In this document: one piece after another, positions 46,038 to 59,019 of the stretch | How the letters are laid out: each line of letters opens with the position of its first letter | Numbering within the stretch: the first letter of the stretch is position 1 | Origin: Tragulus kanchil | Taxonomy: Eukaryota > Chordata > Mammalia > Artiodactyla > Tragulidae | Length of the DNA stretch: 64,000 nt | Direction of reading: 5' to 3' | NCBI GenBank assembly: GCA_022376925.1 | Contig: JAIOJX010000003.1 | Span: 40,037,874-40,101,873 of the forward strand | The notes under the pieces: model-generated | Told to the model about the DNA's origin: nothing | Databases searched by the model: none | Seen by the model: only the letters and a program-made list of their open reading frames with translations | Made by a program: the position numbers and the translations under genes

Positions 46038-46869
46038 TTACAGTGAAGATTTAGAATTTCAAAGTTGAAAAGAATAGTTAAGTTCAGCTATCTCTCATCT
46101 AATAGGGTAAACAAAGCTATTTCACATGACTGATATGGATATTTTGTAGGCAGAGTAGGATGCTGGCATTAGGACTCTGTTTTCTACAACTTCTGAGCCT
46201 TGCTTCTTCCTTGGTAGACGTTTCCTTGGGCAATAATTCCCTACACGCTGTAAAGTAAGGCACTGGGTAACTCTAGGTTTGTAATGTCCTGGAGCTAGCT
46301 ATCCAAGAGAAGGGAATATCACTTCCGCAATGATTCTAAAGTCCTACGAAGAATTTTTGCTTGTAGTGGAGTTCCTGAATGTGGTATCAGAATTAGGATG
46401 TTATTGTAATCGGTGTCCAAAGCCAAAGAACTCAGAATTCACGGCCAGATGCTGGACTCATGAAAACAAAATGTAGTGACCCAACAATTGGGGTGCAGGG
46501 TACGGGACACTAGGAAATCAAGGTAAATCAACCCTACAGACATTTTCTGAGTATTATTATTTGCTAGCCACTGGGAGTTGCCATTAAATGTGAGGATGAA
46601 TAAGACACAGATGTTATTCTAAGGAGAGAATAAACTAAAGAGAGGCATAAGAGAAAGGTAGTATGAGAGTCCACATAAGGAAGAGAACATTGAAGATCTA
46701 GGGATGTTCAAAGATTTGTTGCACAATGCTTCATGGAAGAGGTGAGAATTAGAAAATGTCTTGAAGAATGGGTATGATAGGCACACTTAGAGGTGAAATG
46801 AGCCTTTTTAAAAGTTGCTATATAATGCCAAGATATCAGCTTGGTGCTTTGTGATGACCTAGAGGGACG
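46038..46869. other. Unassigned stretch
   Basis: No repeat family or gene recognised. 46318 onward recurs at 47401. Confidence 0.5.
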
Positions 46870-47010
46870 AAATGGTCAGAGTGGGAGAGGAGGCTCAGGA
46901 GGGAGACGATATATATATGCATGTGGCTGATTCATGATGTTATACAGCACAATGTCTAACACAACATTGTAAAGCAATTATATTCCAATTAAAAGTAATA
47001 AATTAAAGGT
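46870..47010 (+). mobile_element. L1 3' terminus
   Basis: GGAGAGGAGGCTCAGGAGGG, GTGGCTGATTCATGATGTTA, CTAACACAACATTGTAAAGC, AATTATATTCCAATTAAAAG: the last part of a mammalian L1 3' UTR and tail. Recurs at 47951-48091. Confidence 0.88.
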
Positions 47011-47950
47011 GGATAGAGATTGCAGGTGCTGTTATATGCTAAGTTTCAGAAACACAGCCCAGATTTTGGAAACTGATATTACAGAGTTAGAAAGTACCAG
47101 CAGCATGGCTGATTTACAATGCCTGGACCATAAGATTTTTAAATACACATAGCAAATGTATGGGGAGTGGGTGGTCAAAGGCAAATGGCAGGTTCTTTAT
47201 TTGAAGGGCCTATGCTTTATCCCTGAGAGTCACTGAGTTGCCATGTTCAGTTAACAAAAAAGAATTTTGATCTAACATGAGATATTTTATTCTGGCCTAT
47301 GACTTTCAGCCATAGTCAGTCAGCACTGCAACCACAGAATATTTTCATTCAGTTTACTATGGTTAAATCCTAATTTACTGGATTAGCTGAATAAAAAAAA
47401 ATCACTTCCAATGATTCTAAAGTCCTACGAAGAATTTTTGCTTGTAGTGGAGTTCCTGAATGTGGTATCAGAATTAGGATGTTATTGTAATCGGTGTCCA
47501 AAGCCAAAGAACTCAGAATTCACGGCCAGATGCTGGACTCATGAAAACAAAATGTAGTGACCCAACAATTGGGGTGCAGGGTACGGGACACTAGGAAATC
47601 AAGGTAAATCAACCCTACAGACATTTTCTGAGTATTATTATTTGCTAGCCACTGGGAGTTGCCATTAAATGTGAGGATGAATAAGACACAGATGTTATTC
47701 TAAGGAGAGAATAAACTAAAGAGAGGCATAAGAGAAAGGTAGTATGAGAGTCCACATAAGGAAGAGAACATTGAAGATCTAGGGATGTTCAAAGATTTGT
47801 TGCACAATGCTTCATGGAAGAGGTGAGAATTAGAAAATGTCTTGAAGAATGGGTATGATAGGCACACTTAGAGGTGAAATGAGCCTTTTTAAAAGTTGCT
47901 ATATAATGCCAAGATATCAGCTTGGTGCTTTGTGATGACCTAGAGGGACG
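47011..47950. other. Unassigned stretch across the D19 junction
   Basis: No repeat family or gene recognised. Confidence 0.5.
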
Positions 47951-48091
47951 AAATGGTCAGAGTGGGAGAGGAGGCTCAGGAGGGAGACGATATATATATG
48001 CATGTGGCTGATTCATGATGTTATACAGCACAATGTCTAACACAACATTGTAAAGCAATTATATTCCAATTAAAAGTAATAAATTAAAGGT
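47951..48091 (+). mobile_element. L1 3' terminus (second copy through D19)
   Basis: Duplicate of 46870-47010 at offset 1081. Confidence 0.88.
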
Positions 48092-49289
48092 GGATAGAGA
48101 TTGCAGGTGCTGTTATATGCTAAGTTTCAGAAACACAGCCCAGATTTTGGAAACTGATATTACAGAGTTAGAAAGTACCAGCAGCATGGCTGATTTACAA
48201 TGCCTGGACCATAAGATTTTTAAATACACATAGCAAATGTATGGGGAGTGGGTGGTCAAAGGCAAATGGCAGGTTCTTTATTTGAAGGGCCTATGCTTTA
48301 TCCCTGAGAGTCACTGAGTTGCCATGTTCAGTTAACAAAAAAGAATTTTGATCTAACATGAGATATTTTATTCTGGCCTATGACTTTCAGCCATAGTCAG
48401 TCAGCACTGCAACCACAGAATATTTTCATTCAGTTTACTATGGTTAAATCCTAATTTACTGGATTAAAAAAAAAAAAAACCTCTAAATGGTATTTTAATG
48501 ATGATCAATTAATTTTTCCAGGGTTATTTTCTTTGCAAAACTGGTTTTCGCATGTTTAGCTTGAATATCATCATTGTGGATTCTCAGTCACTGTATCAGC
48601 TGTGTGTCAGAAGGCACTTACCCTTGTTCTATAAATATGGACATTTGGACACCATTTTTCTCTCAGATATCAAGATGACTCTATATTTCATCATGTCACA
48701 GCAATTTCAAAATTGGTAGCAAATGTTTCATGTATTACTATTGAAAAAACAGCAGGAATCTCAGCATGTGGCCAAATTGTAGCCATTCATTCATTTGCCA
48801 TTTTGGCAAAGGATTTCATCTCTTATGATTGTACCCTAGCGACTGTACTGATTCTCTTTCAATTTCCTAATTCTAAACACCTAGGAAACCTGGGTTACCA
48901 TAGAAATTACTTTTCCACTTAGGTATAATTTAACTCAGCTAGGTTATTTTTTTGAAGAGATTCCAAATTTGACCACTGTTAAGCTACAGTCATAATCTTT
49001 TTCCTATAATGAATTCACACTACTCGGACTGTACTGTCTGGGTTAAAGTTACAACTTTGCACGATGATACATTAGAAAAGGTAAGACATAAAGGGATTTT
49101 TCAATCTTTGATGTGCATTCTGATCACCAGGAGGCCTTATTCAAAGGCAAGTTCCAACTCAGTGGATCGAGAGTGGGCCTGAGATTCTGCATTTCTGACA
49201 AGCTTCCAGATAATACTGATGCTGCTCCTCCTCAGATCACACATTGAGGAGCAAGAGGATGAAGAATTGATTCTATTGTTCTTAAGAAA
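48092..49289. other. Unassigned stretch, single copy from 48467
   Basis: No recognised repeat. A 69-codon frame at 48713-48922 has no motif. The sequence may be ordinary unique DNA. Confidence 0.5.
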
Positions 49290-49432
49290 GTTCTGTTGTT
49301 GTTCAGTCACTAAGTCATATCCGACTCTTTGTGATCCCATGGACTGTAGCACATCAGGCTTCCCTGTCCTTCATTATCTCCTGGAGTTTGCTCAGACTCA
49401 TGCCCATTGAGTTGATGATGCCATCCAACAAG
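49290..49432 (-). mobile_element. BovB 3' end fragment
   Basis: GTTGTTCAGTCACTAAGTCA, CCGACTCTTTGTGATCCCAT, GGACTGTAGCACATCAGGCT, TCATTATCTCCTGGAGTTTG and TTGATGATGCCATCCAACA: reverse complement of the BovB 3' end. The last 67 bases recur at 50520-50586 through D20. Confidence 0.88.
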
Positions 49433-51678
49433 TGGTTTAAATTATTTTAATAATACTTTCTATTTGATTTTTAGAAATATATCAAAATTTTCTTCTTTTT
49501 ATTGATCACGAAATAAGTTAATAGAGCACAGATACAAATGACTGTATCAATTTGAGACCTGAGAACAAAGCAGGTTAAGTAACATAACAGTAACCACCAC
49601 ATGGTCATATCTGCTGATCACATTAGCACTTGAAGATTAAGACAATAAATGTCTTCCTCTTGTAATTTTAAGAACAGCATTTATCACAGGTATAAATTCT
49701 GCTAAGATAGTCTCTTCAATGCAGAGATGCAAGATAGAAATATCTCTAGTAGAGGAAATATTTATTTCATAATACAAAAAATATGGGGTGCCTTATTAAT
49801 TTATGTTTCTTATGGTCTCCAATTTAAATATAGAATACTGATTTTCATAGTATTAGGAATGATCCTGGTATCTGAATCCAAAAGTAATCTCTTAATGCTA
49901 GCTGGTAAAGTGCTATTTCTTCAGGTTAACAATATGTGGAACACCACCTCTGCAAAAACAGGTGGAAATATACAGGCATGTTTCCTGCCTTTTGGAAGCT
50001 GATAGCTCTTCTCCAAGGAAACACTTACAGAGCATGAATCAAAGCCCTCATCTCAGTGTAACTGGAGAGACCCTTGTGAAAACAGTGAAGTTGACAAACA
50101 AGTCTTAAGGGTCTGTCAATCACAGGTGCCTTTGCTGAGACTAAAGCATCGGGCTTACTTGTTCCAAAGTCTTGTTTTCTGTAAGCAGTCTTCAGTGGCT
50201 CAAATTGAAAATGTAAGCAAGACAATCAAAATAAACAGCTTAGCTTTTGCATCTACCAACTGGAATGGCAGTCATGATTTTAGACACCGTCCTTCCAATA
50301 GCTTAATACCAGTAATGTCATCTCCCATTTGAAATCTTGTTCTTGTGGAGTAGTTAACTCTGAAGCACACAAAGTGACAGTGCCGTGGACTTGAAATAAA
50401 TACTCGGATTATTCCTTAAGGAATCATGGAGTTAAGGCAGACAGACCAGGCAGAAAAATCTATGCTTTAGTTTCACAGTAAGAATAAGGTGCCTTAGGCA
50501 AAGCCTGTATTGAACCCCAGTCCTTCATTATCTCCTGGAGTTTGCTCAGACTCATGCCCATTGAGTTGATGATGCCATCCAACAAGTGGTTTAAATTATT
50601 TTAATAATACTTTCTATTTGATTTTTAGAAATATATCAAAATTTTCTTCTTTTTATTGATCACGAAATAAGTTAATAGAGCACAGATACAAATGACTGTA
50701 TCAATTTGAGACCTGAGAACAAAGCAGGTTAAGTAACATAACAGTAACCACCACATGGTCATATCTGCTGATCACATTAGCACTTGAAGATTAAGACAAT
50801 AAATGTCTTCCTCTTGTAATTTTAAGAACAGCATTTATCACAGGTATAAATTCTGCTAAGATAGTCTCTTCAATGCAGAGATGCAAGATAGAAATATCTC
50901 TAGTAGAGGAAATATTTATTTCATAATACAAAAAATATGGGGTGCCTTATTAATTTATGTTTCTTATGGTCTCCAATTTAAATATAGAATACTGATTTTC
51001 ATAGTATTAGGAATGATCCTGGTATCTGAATCCAAAAGTAATCTCTTAATGCTAGCTGGTAAAGTGCTATTTCTTCAGGTTAACAATATGTGGAACACCA
51101 CCTCTGCAAAAACAGGTGGAAATATACAGGCATGTTTCCTGCCTTTTGGAAGCTGATAGCTCTTCTCCAAGGAAACACTTACAGAGCATGAATCAAAGCC
51201 CTCATCTCAGTGTAACTGGAGAGACCCTTGTGAAAACAGTGAAGTTGACAAACAAGTCTTAAGGGTCTGTCAATCACAGGTGCCTTTGCTGAGACTAAAG
51301 CATCGGGCTTACTTGTTCCAAAGTCTTGTTTTCTGTAAGCAGTCTTCAGTGGCTCAAATTGAAAATGTAAGCAAGACAATCAAAATAAACAGCTTAGCTT
51401 TTGCATCTACCAACTGGAATGGCAGTCATGATTTTAGACACCGTCCTTCCAATAGCTTAATACCAGTAATGTCATCTCCCATTTGAAATCTTGTTCTTGT
51501 GGAGTAGTTAACTCTGAAGCACACAAAGTGACAGTGCCGTGGACTTGAAATAAATACTCCGGATTATTCCTTAAGGAATCATGGAGTTAAGGCAGACAGA
51601 CCAGGCAGAAAAATCTATGCTTTAGTTTCACAGTAAGAATAAGGTGCCTTAGGCAAAGCCTGTATTGAACCCCAGTCC
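49366..51678. repeat. Tandem duplication D20 (period 1154)
   Basis: Positions 49366-50523 recur at 50520-51678, with GTCC shared at the junction and only one extra C (near 51560). The block begins inside a BovB fragment and is otherwise unassigned DNA. Confidence 0.97.
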
Positions 51679-51835
51679 ATTCAAAAAATATCTTCAATAA
51701 TCCTTATGTTCAAAAGAAAGAAAAAAGGTAAATTTCTACTTACTCATATGTACATTACTCAATTTTAGAAGGTTCAACATTTTGATGAAATTTCAGGTTT
51801 TTATTTGTTTTGTTTTGTTTTGTTTGTTTTTAGTT
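49433..51835. other. Unassigned DNA covered by D20 and part of D21
   Basis: No named repeat. The frame of 91 codons (49727-50002) and its copy (50881-51156) has no domain. AT-rich, single-copy character once the duplication is removed. Confidence 0.5.
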
Positions 51836-52098
51836 TCTTGGCCTCTTTTATTGGTCTTTCATTTATTTATTTTCATCCATCTTTGTTCTTTGGCCTGTGT
51901 GGGCCTCCCATTGCAGTGGCCTCTCTTGTAGCAGACCACCGACTCTGGGCAAATGTGTTCCAGAGTGTTGGCTCCTAATTGGACACACTGGTTCAGCCGC
52001 TCCTAGGCATGTGGGATTTTCCCAGGCCAGGGATTGAACCGGTGTCTCTTACACTGCAAGGCGGACTCTTTAACCACTGGACCACCAGGGAAGCCCCC
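51836..52098 (-). mobile_element. CHR-2-type SINE
   Basis: Reverse copy: head at right (GGACCACCAGGGAAGCCCC, TTTAACCACTGG, GGGATTGAACCGG), body TTTGGCCTGTGTGGGCCTCC, tail TTGGCCTCTTTTATTGGTCT, preceded by a TTTTG run. Confidence 0.93.
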
Positions 52099-52963
52099 AG
52101 TTTTTCATTTCTAACTGACAGACTTTGTTTTCATAGACCCCCATCATTTTCCATGTTCATGCTCCCGCTCTCAAAGAGACCTGTATTTGCCTTACCTCTT
52201 GTGTTCACATTAGAGCTGCTTACGCTGCATAGAGATGTGACTGTTCACCTTGGCCGCACCTGTCTTTTGATGGTTCTCCATCACTTAGACTCCAAATACC
52301 ATAGAAGTAGTATCATAACCTTGTCATTGTTTAGACTGCAGTTTGTATCCTCACATCAACCTCAGTTTCTTTCATCCTCATCACCTCCTCTTACCCACAT
52401 TATGGAAGAACTATTCCCCTAGTCCCTAGATCGGGCTTACTTGTTCCAAAGTCTTGTTTTCTGTAAGCAGTCTTCAGTGGCTCAAATTGAAAATGTAAGC
52501 AAGACAATCAAAATAAACAGCTTAGCTTTTGCATCTACCAACTGGAATGGCAGTCATGATTTTAGACACCGTCCTTCCAATAGCTTAATACCAGTAATGT
52601 CATCTCCCATTTGAAATCTTGTTCTTGTGGAGTAGTTAACTCTGAAGCACACAAAGTGACAGTGCCGTGGACTTGAAATAAATACCCCGGATTATTCCTT
52701 AAGGAATCATGGAGTTAAGGCAGACAGACCAGGCAGAAAAATCTATGCTTTAGTTTCACAGTAAGAATAAGGTGCCTTAGGCAAAGCCTGTATTGAACCC
52801 CAGTCCATTCAAAAAATATCTTCAATAATCCTTATGTTCAAAAGAAAGAAAAAAGGTAAATTTCTACTTACTCATATGTACATTACTCAATTTTAGAAGG
52901 TTCAACATTTTGATGAAATTTCAGGTTTTTATTTGTTTTGTTTTGTTTTGTTTGTTTTTAGTT
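52099..52963. other. Unassigned stretch across the D21 junction
   Basis: Mostly second or third copies of 51302 onward. No gene recognised. Confidence 0.5.
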
Positions 52964-53226
52964 TCTTGGCCTCTTTTATTGGTCTTTCATTTATTTATTT
53001 TCATCCATCTTTGTTCTTTGGCCTGTGTGGGCCTCCCATTGCAGTGGCCTCTCTTGTAGCAGACCACCGACTCTGGGCAAATGTGTTCCAGAGTGTTGGC
53101 TCCTAATTGGACACACTGGTTCAGCCGCTCCTAGGCATGTGGGATTTTCCCAGGCCAGGGATTGAACCGGTGTCTCTTACACTGCAAGGCGGACTCTTTA
53201 ACCACTGGACCACCAGGGAAGCCCCC
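52964..53226 (-). mobile_element. CHR-2-type SINE (second copy through D21)
   Basis: Duplicate of 51836-52098 at offset 1128. Confidence 0.93.
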
Positions 53227-54395
53227 AGTTTTTCATTTCTAACTGACAGACTTTGTTTTCATAGACCCCCATCATTTTCCATGTTCATGCTCCCGCTCTC
53301 AAAGAGACCTGTATTTGCCTTACCTCTTGTGTTCACATTAGAGCTGCTTACGCTGCATAGAGATGTGACTGTTCACCTTGGCCGCACCTGTCTTTTGATG
53401 GTTCTCCATCACTTAGACTCCAAATACCATAGAAGTAGTATCATAACCTTGTCATTGTTTAGACTGCAGTTTGTATCCTCACATCAACCTCAGTTTCTTT
53501 CATCCTCATCACCTCCTCTTACCCACATTATGGAAGAAATCCTGATCCTCACGCAAGGGCAGCAACGAAGCAAGAGGTAGAGTCCACACGCCTGATATAC
53601 CCACGGACATCGCTCTCTTTCAAAGTCTTCATTCCTAGAAAACCAGCTCTAATCTGTATTCTAAATCTAAACTTTAAATAATGCCTCTTCTTCTGAGGAA
53701 GTAAAGTTTTTTGTAATCTTAAATATTATTGGAGATTTGAAGGTATAGATCATTGTTCTCCTTTTAAAGCTTACTGTGCCTACCAATTTATTTACTTCTT
53801 TTTCTCTCCATCTGCTTCCTATAATCAGATGCATATTATATTCATGTTTATTACAAAAACAACTAGCACAGGATTCAGCATATAATGTTCTTTAAAAATT
53901 TTAATGCATAAATGAATATAAGAATGTTTCTGCTGGCAGATTGTGTGTACAAGAGTTAGGAATTAATCTGTCATTTTCACTAAAGGTTTGTCAACAATAT
54001 GTAGATCTCCTTAAAAGGTGTTGCCTGTAAGTTCTGTAGATCTTAGGTGCCTAGTGTCTTGAAACATGTGGCATTTTTTTAAATTATGAAATATATTCAT
54101 ACCTTAGAAAAGAGCATAAAGCCTATATGTGTATTTTAAAGAATAATAACTAAGCCTATGTCAAAGTAGCCAAAATGCTCTTTTTTTAATTTGATGAATA
54201 GAAAGGAGTAGGCTTATTGTTTTGCCAGGCAAAGGAGGACCACAGTAAGCTAATAGTTTTAAGGCTGTGCCCTCCTTCCTGGGAAGCTGGAAAATGCCTT
54301 ATAGTTTTATTATGAAATAGGACTTTTTAATTTGATGAATAGAAAGTGTCCAGAGGGGCTCTGGTTTTTTCCCCCACCAGGGAAGGCCCCCGGGG
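53227..54395. other. Unassigned stretch, D22 first copy and filler
   Basis: No named repeat. The last 71 bases are junction filler. Confidence 0.5.
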
Positions 54396-54426
54396 TCTTT
54401 AACCACTGGACCACCAGGGAAGCCCC
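54396..54426 (-). mobile_element. CHR-2 SINE head fragment (third copy through D22)
   Basis: Only the A-box side of the head (TTTAACCACTGGACCACCAG, then GGAAGCCCC) is present after the tile junction. Confidence 0.85.
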
Positions 54427-56139
54427 AGTTTTTCATTTCTAACTGACAGACTTTGTTTTCATAGACCCCCATCATTTTCCATGTTCATGCTCCCGCTCTC
54501 AAAGAGACCTGTATTTGCCTTACCTCTTGTGTTCACATTAGAGCTGCTTACGCTGCATAGAGATGTGACTGTTCACCTTGGCCGCACCTGTCTTTTGATG
54601 GTTCTCCATCACTTAGACTCCAAATACCATAGAAGTAGTATCATAACCTTGTCATTGTTTAGACTGCAGTTTGTATCCTCACATCAACCTCAGTTTCTTT
54701 CATCCTCATCACCTCCTCTTACCCACATTATGGAAGAAATCCTGATCCTCACGCAAGGGCAGCAACGAAGCAAGAGGTAGAGTCCACACGCCTGATATAC
54801 CCACGGACATCGCTCTCTTTCAAAGTCTTCATTCCTAGAAAACCAGCTCTAATCTGTATTCTAAATCTAAACTTTAAATAATGCCTCTTCTTCTGAGGAA
54901 GTAAAGTTTTTTGTAATCTTAAATATTATTGGAGATTTGAAGGTATAGATCATTGTTCTCCTTTTAAAGCTTACTGTGCCTACCAATTTATTTACTTCTT
55001 TTTCTCTCCATCTGCTTCCTATAATCAGATGCATATTATATTCATGTTTATTACAAAAACAACTAGCACAGGATTCAGCATATAATGTTCTTTAAAAATT
55101 TTAATGCATAAATGAATATAAGAATGTTTCTGCTGGCAGATTGTGTGTACAAGAGTTAGGAATTAATCTGTCATTTTCACTAAAGGTTTGTCAACAATAT
55201 GTAGATCTCCTTAAAAGGTGTTGCCTGTAAGTTCTGTAGATCTTAGGTGCCTAGTGTCTTGAAACATGTGGCATTTTTTTAAATTATGAAATATATTCAT
55301 ACCTTAGAAAAGAGCATAAAGCCTATATGTGTATTTTAAAGAATAATAACTAAGCCTATGTCAAAGTAGCCAAAATGCTCTTTTTTTAATTTGATGAATA
55401 GAAAGGAGTAGGCTTATTGTTTTGCCAGGCAAAGGAGGACCACAGTAAGCTAATAGTTTTAAGGCTGTGCCCTCCTTCCTGGGAAGCTGGAAAATGCCTT
55501 ATAGTTTTATTATGAAAAATAGGACTGAAGATAAGAATCAGAGTTGATATAGTCCTGGATTCTTCTCCTCTTCCTGGGGACATTGAGGGCTGGCATCAAG
55601 TGATTCCAAGGTGATTTCTGGTGACCCTCCAGGTCGTAGTCCAGTGCATTCTTTCTGGAATGAAGAATGCTCCAAGAGGAAAAGCAGAGTAAACATCAGG
55701 TATAGCTATAGGGCAATCATTTTCAGAGTGCAATTAAACAAGAGAGGGAGAACAAACATCCGTAGGTTGAATGGGAGGAGAGAACAAGGACTGGACAAGA
55801 GCTAACATAATGGGGTGCCTCAGTTTCTGCTACAGCAAATTGCCTACCATGGCTAGTTCATTCCTTCCATTTCCATGGGAAATGCGTATCAGACATTGTT
55901 ATTTTCTGGCTCCATCCTGCTGAACAGGGAGGTGAAAAGGATTCTTCTTAAGGAAAGAACATTCTCATGCCAGCAAAATGCTCTTGAAGAAATGAACACT
56001 AGCAGTAATTTACAAGTTCCTGATCCAGTTGTCTCTGATGGCCTATATCCCTCTCTTCCTATACCCACTGTCTGCACAGATGCAGGTACAACTTTGTTGC
56101 TGTTTATGATTTTAACAACTTCTGTATGTGATCTCTAAT
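54427..56139. other. Unassigned stretch
   Basis: Second D22 copy, then the first D23 block. Frames at 55875-56138 (87 codons) and 55611-55805 have no motif and recur in the D23 copy. Confidence 0.5.
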
Positions 56140-57456
56140 AATGTGTGATTTGGTTTTGCTTGCTTTTGAATCTGATATAAATGGAATTATACCATATGAA
56201 TATTTTAAGCTATGTATCTTTCATTCACTGTTGCCCTTGTGAAATTTATCTTCAGCAATGTTTGCAGCTGTAGTAAATTCATTTTCATTGCTATATTATG
56301 TGTACAAGAGTTAGGAATTAATCTGTCATTTTGACTAAAGGTTTGTCAACAATATGTAGATCTCCTTAAAAGGTGTTGCCTGTAAGTTCTGTAGATCTTA
56401 GGTGCCTAGTGTCTTGAAACATGTGGCATTTTTTTAAATTATGAAATATATTCATACCTTAGAAAAGAGCATAAAGCCTATATGTGTATTTTAAAGAATA
56501 ATAACTAAGCCTATGTCAAAGTAGCCAAAATGCTCTTTTTTTAATTTGATGAATAGAAAGGAGTAGGCTTATTGTTTTGCCAGGCAAAGGAGGACCACAG
56601 TAAGCTAATAGTTTTAAGGCTGTGCCCTCCTTCCTGGGAAGCTGGAAAATGCCTTATAGTTTTATTATAAAAAATAGGACTGAAGATAAGAATCAGAGTT
56701 GATATAGTCCTGGATTCTTCTCCTCTTCCTGGGGACATTGAGGGCTGGCATCAAGTGATTCCAAGGTGATTTCTGGTGACCCTCCAGGTCGTAGTCCAGT
56801 GCATTCTTTCTGGAATGAAGAATGCTCCAAGAGGAAAAGCAGAGTAAACATCAGGTATAGCTATAGGGCAATCATTTTCAGAGTGCAATTAAACAAGAGA
56901 GGGAGAACAAACATCCGTAGGTTGAATGGGAGGAGAGAACAAGGACTGGACAAGAGCTAACATAATGGGGTGCCTCAGTTTCTGCTACAGCAAATTGCCT
57001 ACCATGGCTAGTTCATTCCTTCCATTTCCATGGGAAATGCGTATCAGACATTGTTATTTTCTGGCTCCATCCTGCTGAACAGGGAGGTGAAAAGGATTCT
57101 TCTTAAGGAAAGAACATTCTCATGCCAGCAAAATGCTCTTGAAGAAATGAACACTAGCAGTAATTTACAAGTTCCTGATCCAGTTGTCTCTGATGGCCTA
57201 TATCCCTCTCTTCCTATACCCACTGTCTGCACAGATGCAGGTACAACTTTGTTGCTGTTTATGATTTTAACAACTTCTGTATGTGATCTCTAATAATGTG
57301 TGATTTGGTTTTGCTTGCTTTTGAATCTGATATAAATGGAATTATACCATATGAATATTTTAAGCTATGTATCTTTCATTCACTGTTGCCCTTGTGAAAT
57401 TTATCTTCAGCAATGTTTGCAGCTGTAGTAAATTCATTTTCATTGCTATATTATGT
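55144..57456. repeat. Tandem duplication D23 (period 1155)
   Basis: Positions 55144-56301 recur at 56299-57456, sharing TGT at the junction with no filler. Only two or three substitutions are visible (for example C to G near 56333, and G to A near 56669). Confidence 0.97.
56140..56301 (-). mobile_element. Old L1 fragment, cut by tile junction
   Basis: Reverse complement of an old L1 ORF2 end (TAAATGGAATTATACCATAT, TATCTTTCATTCACTGTTGC). It ends at the D23 junction. Confidence 0.6.
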
Positions 57457-57931
57457 CATTGAATGGCAACATCCCTCTTTATATATTCAGTCTACGCTAT
57501 TAAGATCTATGCTGCTGTGAATGCATATGTATTCTGTATGTATAAATAAGAATTATCTAATTTTTTGAAACTTAATAATGGGATAGCTGGTTCATGGGGC
57601 ATGTGTATTTCATATTCAGGTAAAACCAATATGACTTTAAATGAAGTTTTCCAGTTTATGATTTATTGAACAATGTATGAAAGTCTCTATTGATTCATGT
57701 CCTCTCTAATGTTTGATAATATAGAGAGAGGAAATTTTAGCTAGATTATTGGATGTGATATAGCATTTCATTCTAATTTTTATTTGTAATTCCTTAATTA
57801 TTACTGAGTCTGAGTACACTTTCTTTTGGATATTGTTTATTGAAGTTTTCTCTTCTTTGAAGTATCTATTCAAATATTTTGCCCAATTTTCTACTGAGCT
57901 ATTTAAAATTTTCTTCCAGATGTTAGTTATT
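57295..57931 (-). mobile_element. Old L1 ORF2 end and 3' region, left piece
   Basis: Second copy of 56140 onward and its continuation: AATGGGATAGCTGGTTCATG, GTAATTCCTTAATTATTACT, TTTGAAGTATCTATTCAAAT, ATTTTGCCCAATTTTCTACT. These are the classic L1M words in reverse orientation. Interrupted at 57932 by a SINE. Confidence 0.78.
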
Positions 57932-58179
57932 TTGGTTTATTTATTTATTTATTTCCATCCATCTGTATTCTTTGGCCAGTGTGGGCCTTCCACTGCAGTG
58001 GCCTCCCTCCTTGCAGAGCACCGACTCCCGGGGGCATGTCCTCCAGAGTGCTGGCTCGTAATTGGACTCACAGGTCCAGCCACTCTGTGGCATGGAGCAT
58101 CTCCCTGGGCCAGGGATCAAACCAGTGCTCCTTGCACTACAAGGGGGACTCTTTACCCACTGGACCACCAAGGAAGCCC
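57932..58179 (-). mobile_element. CHR-2-type SINE nested in old L1
   Basis: Head at right (GGACCACCAAGGAAGCCCC, TTTACCCACTGG, GGGATCAAACCAG), body CCAGTGTGGGCCTTCCACTG, tail of TTTA repeats. One stretch (near 58028) reads CCCGGGGGC here and CCGGGCGC in the second copy. Confidence 0.92.
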
Positions 58180-58349
58180 CCTACATTTTGCTTTTTACAG
58201 TTAGTATTTTAGCCTATCCAGACTTGATGTTTTAGTTTCAGAGTTAGAAATATAATTTTCTCCCTTCACCAGAGTTAGCAAAGAAATGCTTTGAAGAAAT
58301 GAACACTAGCATTTTGCAGGTTTTACAACCTTTTTGTTGCGGGTTTTTT

Positions 58350-59019
58350 ATGATTTTAACAACTTCTGTATGTGATCTCTAATAATGTGTGATTTGGTTT
58401 TGCTTGCTTTTGAATCTGATATAAATGGAATTATACCATATGAATATTTTAAGCTATGTATCTTTCATTCACTGTTGCCCTTGTGAAATTTATCTTCAGC
58501 AATGTTTGCAGCTGTAGTAAATTCATTTTCATTGCTATATTATGTCATTGAATGGCAACATCCCTCTTTATATATTCAGTCTACGCTATTAAGATCTATG
58601 CTGCTGTGAATGCATATGTATTCTGTATGTATAAATAAGAATTATCTAATTTTTTGAAACTTAATAATGGGATAGCTGGTTCATGGGGCATGTGTATTTC
58701 ATATTCAGGTAAAACCAATATGACTTTAAATGAAGTTTTCCAGTTTATGATTTATTGAACAATGTATGAAAGTCTCTATTGATTCATGTCCTCTCTAATG
58801 TTTGATAATATAGAGAGAGGAAATTTTAGCTAGATTATTGGATGTGATATAGCATTTCATTCTAATTTTTATTTGTAATTCCTTAATTATTACTGAGTCT
58901 GAGTACACTTTCTTTTGGATATTGTTTATTGAAGTTTTCTCTTCTTTGAAGTATCTATTCAAATATTTTGCCCAATTTTCTACTGAGCTATTTAAAATTT
59001 TCTTCCAGATGTTAGTTAT
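58350..59019 (-). mobile_element. Old L1 (second copy through D24)
   Basis: Duplicate of 57261-57931 at offset 1088. Confidence 0.78.

Larger units (their letters stand above)
44462..46664. repeat. Tandem duplication D18 (period 1114-1116)
   Basis: Positions 44462-45548 recur at 45576-46664. There are 27 bases of filler. The two TA runs differ by one dinucleotide in opposite directions, and two extra bases occur near 46501. The block holds a Bov-tA and a TA microsatellite. Confidence 0.96.
46318..48466. repeat. Tandem duplication D19 (period 1081)
   Basis: Positions 46318-47385 recur at 47401-48466. Fifteen A-rich filler bases separate them, and two bases are lost ten bases into the second copy. 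The left part (about 45215-45548) is also present a third time through D18. Confidence 0.96.
51302..53538. repeat. Tandem duplication D21 (period 1128)
   Basis: Positions 51302-52410 recur at 52430-53538 with a constant offset of 1128. Nineteen bases of filler (52411-52429) contain two CCCTAG-like words. The block includes a minus-strand CHR-2 SINE. Confidence 0.97.
53195..55526. repeat. Tandem duplication D22 (period about 1200)
   Basis: Positions 53195-54324 recur at 54396-55526. The 71-base filler at 54325-54395 is a patchwork: it contains a copy of the TTTAATTTGATGAATAGAAA word from 54184 and a degraded CACCAGGGAAGCCCCC word from the SINE head. Confidence 0.95.

Noticed and set aside
53107..53580. 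157-codon frame and its copies at 51979 and 54481
   Set aside because: It begins inside a CHR-2 SINE read antisense and runs into unassigned DNA. No domain is seen, and it is repeated only because of D21 and D22.
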